From: Microvirga lotononidis
GTDB lineage: Bacteria; Pseudomonadota; Alphaproteobacteria; Rhizobiales; Beijerinckiaceae
NCBI RefSeq assembly: GCF_034627025.1
Contig: NZ_CP141048.1
Coordinates: 3,112,001-3,176,000, forward strand
Length of the DNA stretch: 64,000 bases
Reading direction: 5' to 3'
Positions 57,329 to 64,000 of this stretch are shown here, in pieces (the stretch's first letter is position 1; every line of letters starts with the position of its first letter). Made by a program: the position numbers and the translations under genes. The notes beneath the pieces were generated by a model. It worked only from the letters and a program-made list of their open reading frames with translations. It was not told the DNA's origin and ran no database searches.

Positions 57329-59275
57329 TCAGGAACCGGTGCGGAGCGTCCGCAGCTTCTCGGCCAGTTCCGTCCAGCGGTAGGGCTTGCTGATGAAGGA
57401 CACGCCCGTGCCCAGGCCCTCGGAGGGCAGGGCCGACATGGGATAGCCGGAGGCGAGAAGGATCTTGAGATCCGGCCGCATCTCGCGGGCCTTCCGCGAC
57501 AGCTCGACCCCGTTCATGCCGTTGGGCATGATCACGTCACTGAAGAGCACGTCGATGGACGAATTGGCTTCGAGGATCCCGAGGGCTTCGTTGGCATCGC
57601 TTGCCGTCACCACGTCGTAGCCGAGGCTGTCGAAGATGTCGCTCGCCACCTCCCGGACCGCCGGCTCGTCTTCGACGATCAGCACGGTTCCCGCACTGTC
57701 CCGGACGGGACGTTCCGATCCTTCGTCCTCCACGGGTACGTCCTCTTCGCTCTCCTGAGCCGGCAGAAGCATGGTCACCTTGGTGCCCTGGCCGGGCGTG
57801 CTGTCGACCTTGATGTGCCCGCCCGACTGGGTCACGAAACCATAGACCTGGCTCAGGCCCAGCCCCGTCCCCTTGCCGATCTCCTTGGTGGTGAAGAAGG
57901 GCTCGAAGACGCGGGAGACGACATCCGGCGACATGCCGGTGCCCGTGTCCTGCACGGCGATCGAGACGTACTGCCCGGGAGCCAGGGATGTCGCAGCCGC
58001 GTCCTTCTCTTCGAGCGTGACGTTGCCCGTCATGATCTTGAGGGAGCCGCCGTCCGGCATGGCGTCGCGGGCGTTGACGACGAGGTTGAGCAGGGCCGAT
58101 TCGAATTGCGGCGCATCGACGGAAACCCACCGCACGCGCGGAGCAAGCGACAGCTGCAGCCGGATCAGCTCGCCGCAGGCCCGGCGAAGGACGGTCTCGA
58201 AGCCTTCGATGAGCGTGTTCGGGTTATGCGCGTTGGGCTGCAGAGGCTGGCGGCGCGAAAAGGCCAGGAGCTGCTGCGTCAGCTTAGCGCCCCGCTCGGC
58301 GGCGCGCTGCGCGCTTTCGATCAGCCTGATGTCGCGGGGATCGTGCGCGTTGCGGGTCAGGAGGTCCAGGTTGTTGACGATGATCGTCAAGAGATTGTTG
58401 AAGTCGTGTGCCACCCCGCCCGTGAGCTGCCCGACCGCCTCCATCTTTTGCGACTGAAAGAGAGCGGCCTGCGCTTGTTCGAGGGCTTCCTGCGTCCTCC
58501 GGCGTTCGGTGATGTCCCGGGTGATCTTGGCGAAGCCGATGAGATCGCCCTCTTCGTTGCGGATCGGATCGATGATGACGTTGGCCCAGAACTGCGTGCC
58601 GTCCTTGCGGACGCGCCAGCCCTCCGCCTCGAACTTGCCTTCGCGCGCCGCCGTTTCCAGGGCCCGCTGCGGCAAGCCGGCGGCGCGGTCTTTCTCGGTA
58701 TAGAACTGCGAGAAATGGCGTCCGACGATCTCTCTCTCGTCGTAACCCTTGATGCGCTGAGCGCCGGCATTCCAGTTCGTCACGAGGCCCTGCGGGTCGA
58801 GCATGAAGATGGAGTAGTCCGTCACGCCCTGAACCAGCAGGCGGAACCGTTGCTCGCTTTCCCTGAGAGCCTCTTCCGTCTTCTTTTTCTCGGTGAGGTC
58901 GCGCGTGATCTTGGCGAAGCCGATCAGGTTTCCCTCGCGATCGCGGATCGGATCGATGACCACATGCGCCCAGAAGCGGGTGCCGCCCTTGCGGATGCGC
59001 CAGCCTTCCGCCTCGAACTTGCCTTCGCGCACAGCGGTTTCGAGGGCTCGCTTCGGCAGGTTCGTCGCAAGGTCCTCTTCGGTGTAGAAGCGGGAGAAGT
59101 GCTCGCCGATGATCTCGCTTTCCACATAGCCTTTGAAGCGTTGGGCGCCTGGATTCCAGCTCACGATGGTGCCGGCCGGATCGAGCATGTAGATGGCATA
59201 ATCCGTGACCGCGTCGACGAGGAGTTGAAAGCGACTCTCCTGCGACGTCCTCGTTTCACCTGACACTGCATTCAT
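57329..59275 (-). CDS. Hybrid histidine kinase, PAS-PAS-HisKA-HATPase-receiver
   Basis: A 648-residue cytoplasmic sensor without membrane helices. Two PAS domains (about 16-130 and 144-260) are tandem duplicates with near-identical blocks (GKFEAEGW, IGFAKITRD). The phosphoacceptor is His290 in GGVAHDFNNLL. ATPase boxes include LLNLVVNARDAMP, QDTGTGMSPD and GKGTGLGLSQVYGFV. A receiver domain at the C-terminus carries Asp580 in LFSDVIMP. The order and sequence fit the HWE-unlike, NtrB-type hybrid kinases common in Rhizobiales. No response regulator lies beside it, so its partner is unknown; PAS ligands could be flavin, haem or none. Confidence 0.94.
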   Translation of the reverse strand: MNAVSGETRTSQESRFQLLVDAVTDYAIYMLDPAGTIVSWNPGAQRFKGYVESEIIGEHFSRFYTEEDLATNLPKRALETAVREGKFEAEGWRIRKGGTRFWAHVVIDPIRDREGNLIGFAKITRDLTEKKKTEEALRESEQRFRLLVQGVTDYSIFMLDPQGLVTNWNAGAQRIKGYDEREIVGRHFSQFYTEKDRAAGLPQRALETAAREGKFEAEGWRVRKDGTQFWANVIIDPIRNEEGDLIGFAKITRDITERRRTQEALEQAQAALFQSQKMEAVGQLTGGVAHDFNNLLTIIVNNLDLLTRNAHDPRDIRLIESAQRAAERGAKLTQQLLAFSRRQPLQPNAHNPNTLIEGFETVLRRACGELIRLQLSLAPRVRWVSVDAPQFESALLNLVVNARDAMPDGGSLKIMTGNVTLEEKDAAATSLAPGQYVSIAVQDTGTGMSPDVVSRVFEPFFTTKEIGKGTGLGLSQVYGFVTQSGGHIKVDSTPGQGTKVTMLLPAQESEEDVPVEDEGSERPVRDSAGTVLIVEDEPAVREVASDIFDSLGYDVVTASDANEALGILEANSSIDVLFSDVIMPNGMNGVELSRKAREMRPDLKILLASGYPMSALPSEGLGTGVSFISKPYRWTELAEKLRTLRTGS

Positions 59276-59382
59276 CCAGACATTCCCCAGCAGGGCCGCT
59301 TGTGCGCTTCTTTGGCGTGTGGCCAGCCCAGTCGCGTATAACGCAGACGTGATCCTGCTTGTTCCGCAAGCTTGGCAAGAAA

Positions 59383-60261
59383 TTAAGACGGGCGCTCCGC
59401 GTCGCCCGGGAATGGGAAGCGGATCCAGGCGGGCTTTTCGAGCGTCACGGGAATGCCTCCCGCCCGGATGGTCTCGCCGGCCGCGATCGCATCCGCCGCC
59501 CGGTCGAGCCGGATCATCAGGAGGCCCCTGCCGTCGGCACCCGTGCCGGTCTGGCCTAGGGCCTTCCCTCCGGCCGTGACCTCGACGCCCACATCCGCCG
59601 CGAACCCGCCTTCATAGACGGCCGGCACGATCCGGGTGCGGGCCGTGCCCCGGTGCTGCATGCGCGAGACGACTTCCTGGCCCACATAGCAGCCCTTGTC
59701 GAAATCCACTCCCTGGAGTTGGTCCATCAGGGCCTCGTGCGGGAACGCTTCGCCGAACAGGAAGTCGCGACCGCCCTCCGGCACGCCCAGCGCGATGCGA
59801 TGAGCGAGATAGGCTTCCGCCGGGTCCTTGCCGAATTCCGCCGCATCCTGGGCCGCCACGATGGCCCGCCAGCCGAGATCGGGCAGGCGAGGGTCCTCCA
59901 CCACGAAGCCCGCCTCGTCGTCCGGGCGCGGCGCGTCCCATCCGGCCACCACGGCGAGGGATTCGGACAGGTCCTCGACCGCCACCTTGGCCCGCAGCTT
60001 GTAGAAGCCGAGGCGCTTGGCGAGGTCGGGCGCGAAGACCTTGAGCACGTCGAGGTAATAGGCTCCGCCGATCTCGGCCGGAGCCTGGAAGACGAGGAAG
60101 TCGAACAGGATCTTGCCCTGCGGCGTCAGGAGGGCGCCGAGGCGGGCGGCCTGCGGGGACACGCGGTCCAGGTCGCATGTGATGAGGTTGTCGAGAAAAC
60201 TCTTGGCGTCCTCGCCCGAAACCCTTACCACGCCCCGGTCGGCCAGATGGACTGACGGCAT
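59383..60261 (-). CDS. ygfZ: Folate-binding protein YgfZ
   Basis: A 292-residue tetrahydrofolate-dependent protein of the GcvT fold that aids assembly or repair of some iron-sulfur clusters. The family signature is FDKGCYVGQEVVSRMQHRG with the conserved Cys. The start is set at the ATG at 60261 (PSVHLADRGVVRVSGEDAKS), where family similarity begins. Frames extending further upstream overlap dihydroorotase and are not credible. It is divergent from dihydroorotase with a 73-base gap. Confidence 0.94.
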   Translation of the reverse strand: MPSVHLADRGVVRVSGEDAKSFLDNLITCDLDRVSPQAARLGALLTPQGKILFDFLVFQAPAEIGGAYYLDVLKVFAPDLAKRLGFYKLRAKVAVEDLSESLAVVAGWDAPRPDDEAGFVVEDPRLPDLGWRAIVAAQDAAEFGKDPAEAYLAHRIALGVPEGGRDFLFGEAFPHEALMDQLQGVDFDKGCYVGQEVVSRMQHRGTARTRIVPAVYEGGFAADVGVEVTAGGKALGQTGTGADGRGLLMIRLDRAADAIAAGETIRAGGIPVTLEKPAWIRFPFPGDAERPS

Positions 60262-60334
60262 GTGCCCGCTCTCCTCAATCGATACAAGCGTGACATATGC
60301 CCGTTCCGCAGCGGCCTCAAGGGATGAGATTGCC

Positions 60335-61669
60335 ATGCCCCAAACCTTCGACCTGATCCTCAAAGGCGGTATCGTCGTCAACCACGACGGACGCGTCGAG
60401 CGCGACATCGGCGTGCGCGATGGGCGGATCGCCGCCATCGGCGATCTGTCGCAGGCCTCCGCCGCGCGGGAGATCGAGTGCCGGGGCCTGCATATCCTGC
60501 CGGGCGTCATCGACACCCAGGTGCATTTCCGCGAGCCTGGCCTGGACCACAAGGAAGACCTCGAATCGGGCTCCCGTTCCGCCGTCATGGGCGGCGTCAC
60601 GGCGGTGTTCGAGATGCCCAACACCGACCCGCAGACCACGACCTCTGAGGCGCTCGCCGACAAGGTGCGGCGCGGCCATCACCGGATGCATTGCGACTTC
60701 GCCTTCTGGGTCGGCGGCACGCACGAGAACGCCGCCCACGTGCCTGAGTTGGAGCGCCTGCCGGGCGCCGCAGGCATCAAGGTGTTCATGGGCTCGTCGA
60801 CCGGCTCGCTGCTGGTGGAGGACGATGAGGGCATCGCCAGCATCCTGCGCCGCACCCGCCGCCGCGCCGCCTTCCATTCCGAGGACGAGGCGATGCTGCG
60901 CGAACGCAAGGGCCTGCGCGTCGAAGGCGATCCGCGCTCGCATCCCGTCTGGCGCTCGGCCGAAGTGGCGCTCGCCTGCACCCAGCGCCTCGTGCGCATC
61001 TCCCAAGAGACCGGCGCGCGCATCCACGTGCTGCACATCACCACGGCCGAGGAGATGGCGCTCCTGAGGAACCACAAGGATCTCGTGACCGTCGAGGTCA
61101 CGCCGCACCACCTTACGCTGGCGGGGCCGGAGGATTACGAGCGCCTCGGCACCTATATCCAGATGAACCCGCCGGTGCGCGACGAGATGCATCGTGCCGC
61201 TCTCTGGCAGGGATTGGACGAAGGTATCGCTGACATCCTCGGCTCCGATCACGCGCCGCACACGCGCGAGGAGAAGGACAAGACCTATCCCAACACGCCC
61301 TCCGGCATGACCGGCGTGCAGACCCTCGTGCCGATCATGCTCGACCACGTGAATGCGAGCAGGCTGACGCTGGAGCGGTTCGTCGACCTCACGAGCGCCG
61401 GCCCCAAGCGCCTCTTCGGCATCGCCAACAAGGGCCGCATCGCGGTGGGCTACGACGCCGATTTCACCGTGGTCGATCTGAAGCGCACCGAGACGATCAC
61501 CAATGACTGGATCGCCTCCAAATGCGGCTGGACGCCCTATGACGGCAAGAAGGTGACGGGCTGGCCGGTCGGCACGGTCGTGCGCGGCAACGTGGTGATG
61601 TGGGACGGTTCGCTTGAGGCGCCGTCTCAAGGCGAGGTGGTGCGGTTCGAGGAAACGTTGGGCGGCTGA
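60335..61669 (+). CDS. pyrC: Dihydroorotase-family amidohydrolase
   Basis: A 444-residue class I dihydroorotase, converting carbamoyl-aspartate to dihydroorotate in pyrimidine synthesis. Metal ligands are in IDTQVHFREPGLDHKEDLES, His in VTPHHLTL, His in RIHVLHITTAEE and the final Asp in ILGSDHAPHTREEKD. KVFMGSSTGSLLV supplies the position usually taken by a carboxylated lysine. A dihydroorotase or a close hydantoinase-like homologue cannot be separated by eye. The ATG at 60335 matches the start of conserved sequence FDLILKGGIVVN. Confidence 0.9.
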   Translation: MPQTFDLILKGGIVVNHDGRVERDIGVRDGRIAAIGDLSQASAAREIECRGLHILPGVIDTQVHFREPGLDHKEDLESGSRSAVMGGVTAVFEMPNTDPQTTTSEALADKVRRGHHRMHCDFAFWVGGTHENAAHVPELERLPGAAGIKVFMGSSTGSLLVEDDEGIASILRRTRRRAAFHSEDEAMLRERKGLRVEGDPRSHPVWRSAEVALACTQRLVRISQETGARIHVLHITTAEEMALLRNHKDLVTVEVTPHHLTLAGPEDYERLGTYIQMNPPVRDEMHRAALWQGLDEGIADILGSDHAPHTREEKDKTYPNTPSGMTGVQTLVPIMLDHVNASRLTLERFVDLTSAGPKRLFGIANKGRIAVGYDADFTVVDLKRTETITNDWIASKCGWTPYDGKKVTGWPVGTVVRGNVVMWDGSLEAPSQGEVVRFEETLGG

Positions 61670-61709
61670 TATCTGAGCCTCTCTCCGATCGGTAATTCGC
61701 TTCCCTCTT

Positions 61710-61801
61710 CGTCATGGCCGGCCCTGTGCCGGCCATCTCGATTGTTTGGAACGCCGCGCTCTCAGGACGCGAGATCACCGGCACAAGGCCGGTGATGACG
61801 C
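61710..61801. repeat. Paired palindromic intergenic repeat (family A)
   Basis: Left unit ATGGCCGGC-cctgt-GCCGGCCAT is perfect and identical to the solo copy at 11003-11025. The right unit is GATCACCGGCACAAGGCCGG with TGATGACGC. It lies between dihydroorotase and the convergent VOC gene. Confidence 0.9.
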
Positions 61802-61863
61802 GAGGGCCCGCAGGGCATTGAGGGTTGGCTGTAGCAAGTCGCCCCTTGGTGACGCTGCCGCGT

Positions 61864-62259
61864 CTACTTCACCCAAGCCATGTTCTGCAGCACGACGCGG
61901 TAGCCGTCCGGATCCTCGAAGGTCATGCCATCGCGATCCCAGTAGGGATTGAAGGACGGCACCGGCGCATAACCATTGTCACGCATCCGCTGCACCGCCG
62001 CCTCCCATTCCGCGCGCTCGGGCAGATAGAAGACGAGCAGGTTGTCCTGGGTCGGAGCACGCCCGGCCGTGTGGTCGCGATGCTGCGTGAACTCGAGATG
62101 CCAGGGTGCCTGCGGATGGCCGAGCATCCGGCCATCGAAGCCGTCATGGTCGTCGAAAGCGGCGATGATCTCCAGGCCCAGGCCGTCACGGTAGAAGCGC
62201 ACGACGTCGTCGAGCCGATCCGTCGGCCGTGCAACCCGCAGCGTGCTGCCCTTCTTCAT
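61864..62259 (-). CDS. VOC-family protein
   Basis: A 131-residue glyoxalase/bleomycin-resistance fold protein. One paired beta-alpha-beta-beta-beta module begins STLRVARPTDRLDDVVRFYR and a second ends WDRDGMTFEDPDGYRVVLQN. Metal ligands are probably His in HLEFTQH and Glu in TFEDPDGYR. Its substrate cannot be read from the sequence. It lies 16 bases downstream of the small acidic protein gene on the same strand. Confidence 0.87.
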   Translation of the reverse strand: MKKGSTLRVARPTDRLDDVVRFYRDGLGLEIIAAFDDHDGFDGRMLGHPQAPWHLEFTQHRDHTAGRAPTQDNLLVFYLPERAEWEAAVQRMRDNGYAPVPSFNPYWDRDGMTFEDPDGYRVVLQNMAWVK

Positions 62260-62275
62260 GGACGAGCCGATGACC

Positions 62276-62539
62276 TCAATGCTTCAGGGCGCCCACCATG
62301 GAGAATGCGCCGCTGCGGATCTTGTCAGCGAGCGATGCTGCGTATTCCGCAACGGCATCCTCGCCATAGGTGGCGACGAGTTCGGTGAAGGCCGCGAAGA
62401 GGGCGGCCTGCGCCATGCAATCGCCATCGAGCCCGTCGAGCTCGGCCTCGGCGAAGGCCTCGGTCACATAGCTCAGGGCCGCCTGCTTGAGGGCGCTGAG
62501 TTCGGGCAGCTCGTCGAGAGGGACGTTGTTGTCGTTCAT
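62276..62539 (-). CDS. Small acidic hypothetical protein
   Basis: An 87-residue acidic, Ala/Glu/Leu-rich protein, probably all helical (LKQAALSYVTEAFAEAELDG, AALFAAFTELVATYGEDAVA). Not recognised. It precedes the VOC gene with a 16-base gap on the same strand and is likely cotranscribed. Base composition is normal, and the codon pattern agrees with its being real. Confidence 0.6.
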   Translation of the reverse strand: MNDNNVPLDELPELSALKQAALSYVTEAFAEAELDGLDGDCMAQAALFAAFTELVATYGEDAVAEYAASLADKIRSGAFSMVGALKH

Positions 62540-62705
62540 GATCCAGGCCCCTTTGAGGGGCGGCGCGCGAGTTCGGTTGAATCATTTCTAGACGTCGCGC
62601 CGACCCGCCGCCAGCATCACCTTGCAAGGAGGTTAACGCGAGAGGGGATTCTCCGAAAAATGTGGATAAGAGGCGTCGGTGCAACACTGGGCTCGTGCGC
62701 GTTTC

Positions 62706-62725
62706 CCTCCCCCTCAAGGGGGAGG
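62706..62725. terminator. GC hairpin after the TIGR02301-type gene
   Basis: CCTCCCCC (62706-62713), loop TCAA, GGGGGAGG (62718-62725): perfect 8-bp stem 24 bases after the stop codon of the minus-strand gene at 62749. There is no U-tract. The same type is at 54694. Confidence 0.5.
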
Positions 62726-62748
62726 AGAGTCCGTCGCGCCTCGCTCAA

Positions 62749-63336
62749 TTACCCGCCGTAGCGGCCGGTGATGTTGTGGGCGAGATGCTCGCCCTCGGTC
62801 AGGAAACGGAAGGAAGCCTCCTGGGCCGACGGAGTGCAGACCCGGTAGGTGAGGGCGTAGGCCTGGTAGCCCTTGTTGTAGGCCCCGGCGAGGCGCTCGC
62901 GCCGGCCGGGCGTCGTTCCTTCCGCCTCGAGCAGGACCTGCATGCGGCGGCTCCACTCGGCGCCGTCGGGGGCGCTGCAGAGAGGACGCAGCATGGCGAG
63001 CGACCCCATGATCTCGGCAAGCCGCAGCAATTCCTTCTCGTAGGGCGCGGGCGGCGGCTCGACCGCCGGAGCGGGCTCCGCCTGCTGCTGCGGCTGGGCG
63101 GCCGGCTTCTGCGTTTGCTGCGGCTGAGGACGGCGCTGCTGCTGCGGCGGCTGCTGCTGACGATATTGCGGCTGGGATTGGGGCACGGGCCGGTATTGCT
63201 GCTGCGGGACGGGCTGGCCCGGCTGCGGCCGTGGCGGAATGCCGAACAGCCGTTCGAAGAAGCTTTGAGCCGCTGCCGGCTGCGAGGCCGCCAGGAGCAG
63301 GGCGGGAAGGGCGAACAGAAGACCGCTGCGCCTCAT
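62749..63336 (-). CDS. Secreted Gln/Pro-rich TIGR02301-type protein
   Basis: A 195-residue exported protein. The signal peptide is RRSGLLFALPALLLAASQ with cleavage after AAA-Q. Residues about 40-100 are a Gln/Pro/Arg low-complexity region. The C-terminal 95 residues are the conserved domain seen in Rhizobiales (KELLRLAEIMGSLAMLRPLC, AYNKGYQAYALTYRVCTPSA) with two cysteines that may pair. Function is unknown. The start overlaps the NUDIX stop codon in an ATGA arrangement; another ATG is 6 bases upstream. Confidence 0.82.
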   Translation of the reverse strand: MRRSGLLFALPALLLAASQPAAAQSFFERLFGIPPRPQPGQPVPQQQYRPVPQSQPQYRQQQPPQQQRRPQPQQTQKPAAQPQQQAEPAPAVEPPPAPYEKELLRLAEIMGSLAMLRPLCSAPDGAEWSRRMQVLLEAEGTTPGRRERLAGAYNKGYQAYALTYRVCTPSAQEASFRFLTEGEHLAHNITGRYGG

Positions 63337-63782
63337 GCGCATGAATCCTCGCCTGCGAGCCTGAAGGCCTGCTTCAAAATCCCCGTGAGACCTGCCGTCA
63401 TCGGCAGATCGGCGATATCCCGTTCCGTGACCCAACGGATTTCCTTTGCTTCCGGACCTGTCTGGGGTTCGCCCGAAACCCAGCGGGCGGCGTGGGCGGC
63501 GATGACGACGTGATGCTTTATATGGCCTTTCTCGTCCCTTTCAATGAATTCGACCGGGGCGATCAGACCGATAAGCTTGGCCTCAACCCCGACCTCTTCG
63601 CGAAGTTCCCTTAAGGCAGCTTCTCCCAGAGTCTCGCCCGTCTCGACCAGGCCGCCGGGCAGGGAAAACAATCCTTCGCTGGGCGGCTTGCCGCGGGCGG
63701 CGAGGAGGATGCGCCCGTCCCGGATCACCGCCACGGAGGCGGCGAGGATCGGGCGAGAGGGATAGAGGCGGTCGGAGTTCAT
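63333..63782 (-). CDS. NUDIX hydrolase
   Basis: A 149-residue NUDIX protein. The catalytic box is GGLVETGETLGEAALRELRE then EVGVEA (Gx5Ex7REUxEExGU). It begins NSDRLYPSRPILAASVAVIR. The ADP-ribose or NADH type is possible; the target nucleotide cannot be assigned. It overlaps both neighbours by 4 bases (ATGA), so citrate synthase, NUDIX and the TIGR02301-type gene form one transcript. Confidence 0.9.
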   Translation of the reverse strand: MNSDRLYPSRPILAASVAVIRDGRILLAARGKPPSEGLFSLPGGLVETGETLGEAALRELREEVGVEAKLIGLIAPVEFIERDEKGHIKHHVVIAAHAARWVSGEPQTGPEAKEIRWVTERDIADLPMTAGLTGILKQAFRLAGEDSCA

Positions 63783-64000
63783 GGAGATGACGCCTGAGAC
63801 GCCGGCTGGTCCGCAGCCACATAGCGGGCGCGGGGCCGGATGAGGGCTGCCTGGCTGCGCTGCTCGACGGCATGGGCGAGCCATCCGGCCGTGCGCCCGA
63901 CGGCGAAGATCGTAAACGCCGCGCCGGTCGGCAGTCCATAGGCCCGCTCCATCATGACGAGAGCCACGTCGATACCGGGGCTGCCGCCGGAGGCGTCGGC
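63779..64000 (-). CDS. Citrate synthase-family protein, C-terminal part
   Basis: The last 73 residues of a citrate synthase family protein; the rest is beyond the right edge. The frame reads ADASGGSPGIDVALVMMERA then LPTGAAFTIFAVGRTAGWLA, HAVEQRSQAALIRPRARYV. The segment FAVGRTAGWLAHAVEQ and the RPRARYV end are the C-terminal substrate- and CoA-binding signature. Whether it is the main citrate synthase or a helix-turn-helix-fused homologue cannot be seen. Confidence 0.9.
   Translation of the reverse strand, partial: ADASGGSPGIDVALVMMERAYGLPTGAAFTIFAVGRTAGWLAHAVEQRSQAALIRPRARYVAADQPASQASSP

Overview
This 64-kb window is chromosomal DNA from a high-GC alphaproteobacterium of the order Rhizobiales (Hyphomicrobiales), most likely near the Methylobacteriaceae/Microvirga group. 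The evidence is a ccrM-type cell-cycle DNA methyltransferase beside rnhB, a SAM-II riboswitch (an alphaproteobacterial class), the alphaproteobacterial sigma70 promoter form CTTGAC-N17-CTATAT, the gene neighbourhood UDG / ETF-QO / TPR protein / ispE / polyprenyl synthase / DUF2007 / tRNA methyltransferase / S49 peptidase / glyQ-glyS, and GC-rich inverted repeats in many intergenic gaps. The genus is inferred; no rRNA or tRNA gene was found to confirm it.

Layout. 1-11953: DNA modification and repair (ccrM, rnhB, a family 4 uracil-DNA glycosylase, an O6-methylguanine methyltransferase), a radical SAM protein, moaB, a zinc metallopeptidase, ETF-ubiquinone oxidoreductase, a TPR protein and ispE. 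Gap 8331-9184 has no protein gene but holds a perfect promoter preceded by a LexA-type box and followed by about 270 nt that can fold well, a candidate small RNA. 12052-17382: an accessory block between ispE and the polyprenyl synthase gene, with two RTX proteins and an orphan metQ under a SAM-II riboswitch. 17609-25356: polyprenyl synthase, DUF2007, tRNA methyltransferase, S49 peptidase, glyQS and an L,D-transpeptidase. 25415-27556: a third RTX protein. 27798-34017: ppdK and small genes, an XRE regulator with a divergent membrane gene, and a SleB-type cell-wall hydrolase. 34142-35572: a fourth RTX protein, a serralysin-type protease. 35718-46000: an MFS carrier, acuI, LysR/wrbA, Sua5, an acyl-CoA dehydrogenase/SDR operon, corA and a SRAP protein. 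46212-60261: mostly minus-strand genes (RNA methyltransferase, tlyA, dxs, xseB, a DUF2339 giant, phosphatase/HD/tag, AAC(6')-like and PaiB-like, a hybrid histidine kinase, ygfZ) with a plus-strand Tat-type superoxide dismutase gene inside. 60335-64000: dihydroorotase, VOC, small proteins, NUDIX and a partial citrate synthase.

The main accessory theme is a dispersed family of four calcium-binding RTX proteins. Each carries the same C-terminal module of about 107 residues ending in FFVI or FFII, behind four different N-terminal parts: a seven-repeat beta-propeller, a GH113-like glycosidase, a beta-solenoid and an M10 protease. None has a signal peptide and no type I secretion genes are in the window, so they are best read as cargo for a shared exporter encoded elsewhere.

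Several families of dispersed inverted repeats occupy the gaps. The commonest is a pair of convergent palindromes about 40 nt apart (about ten pairs). Two other families bracket single genes: acuI, and the SRAP gene.
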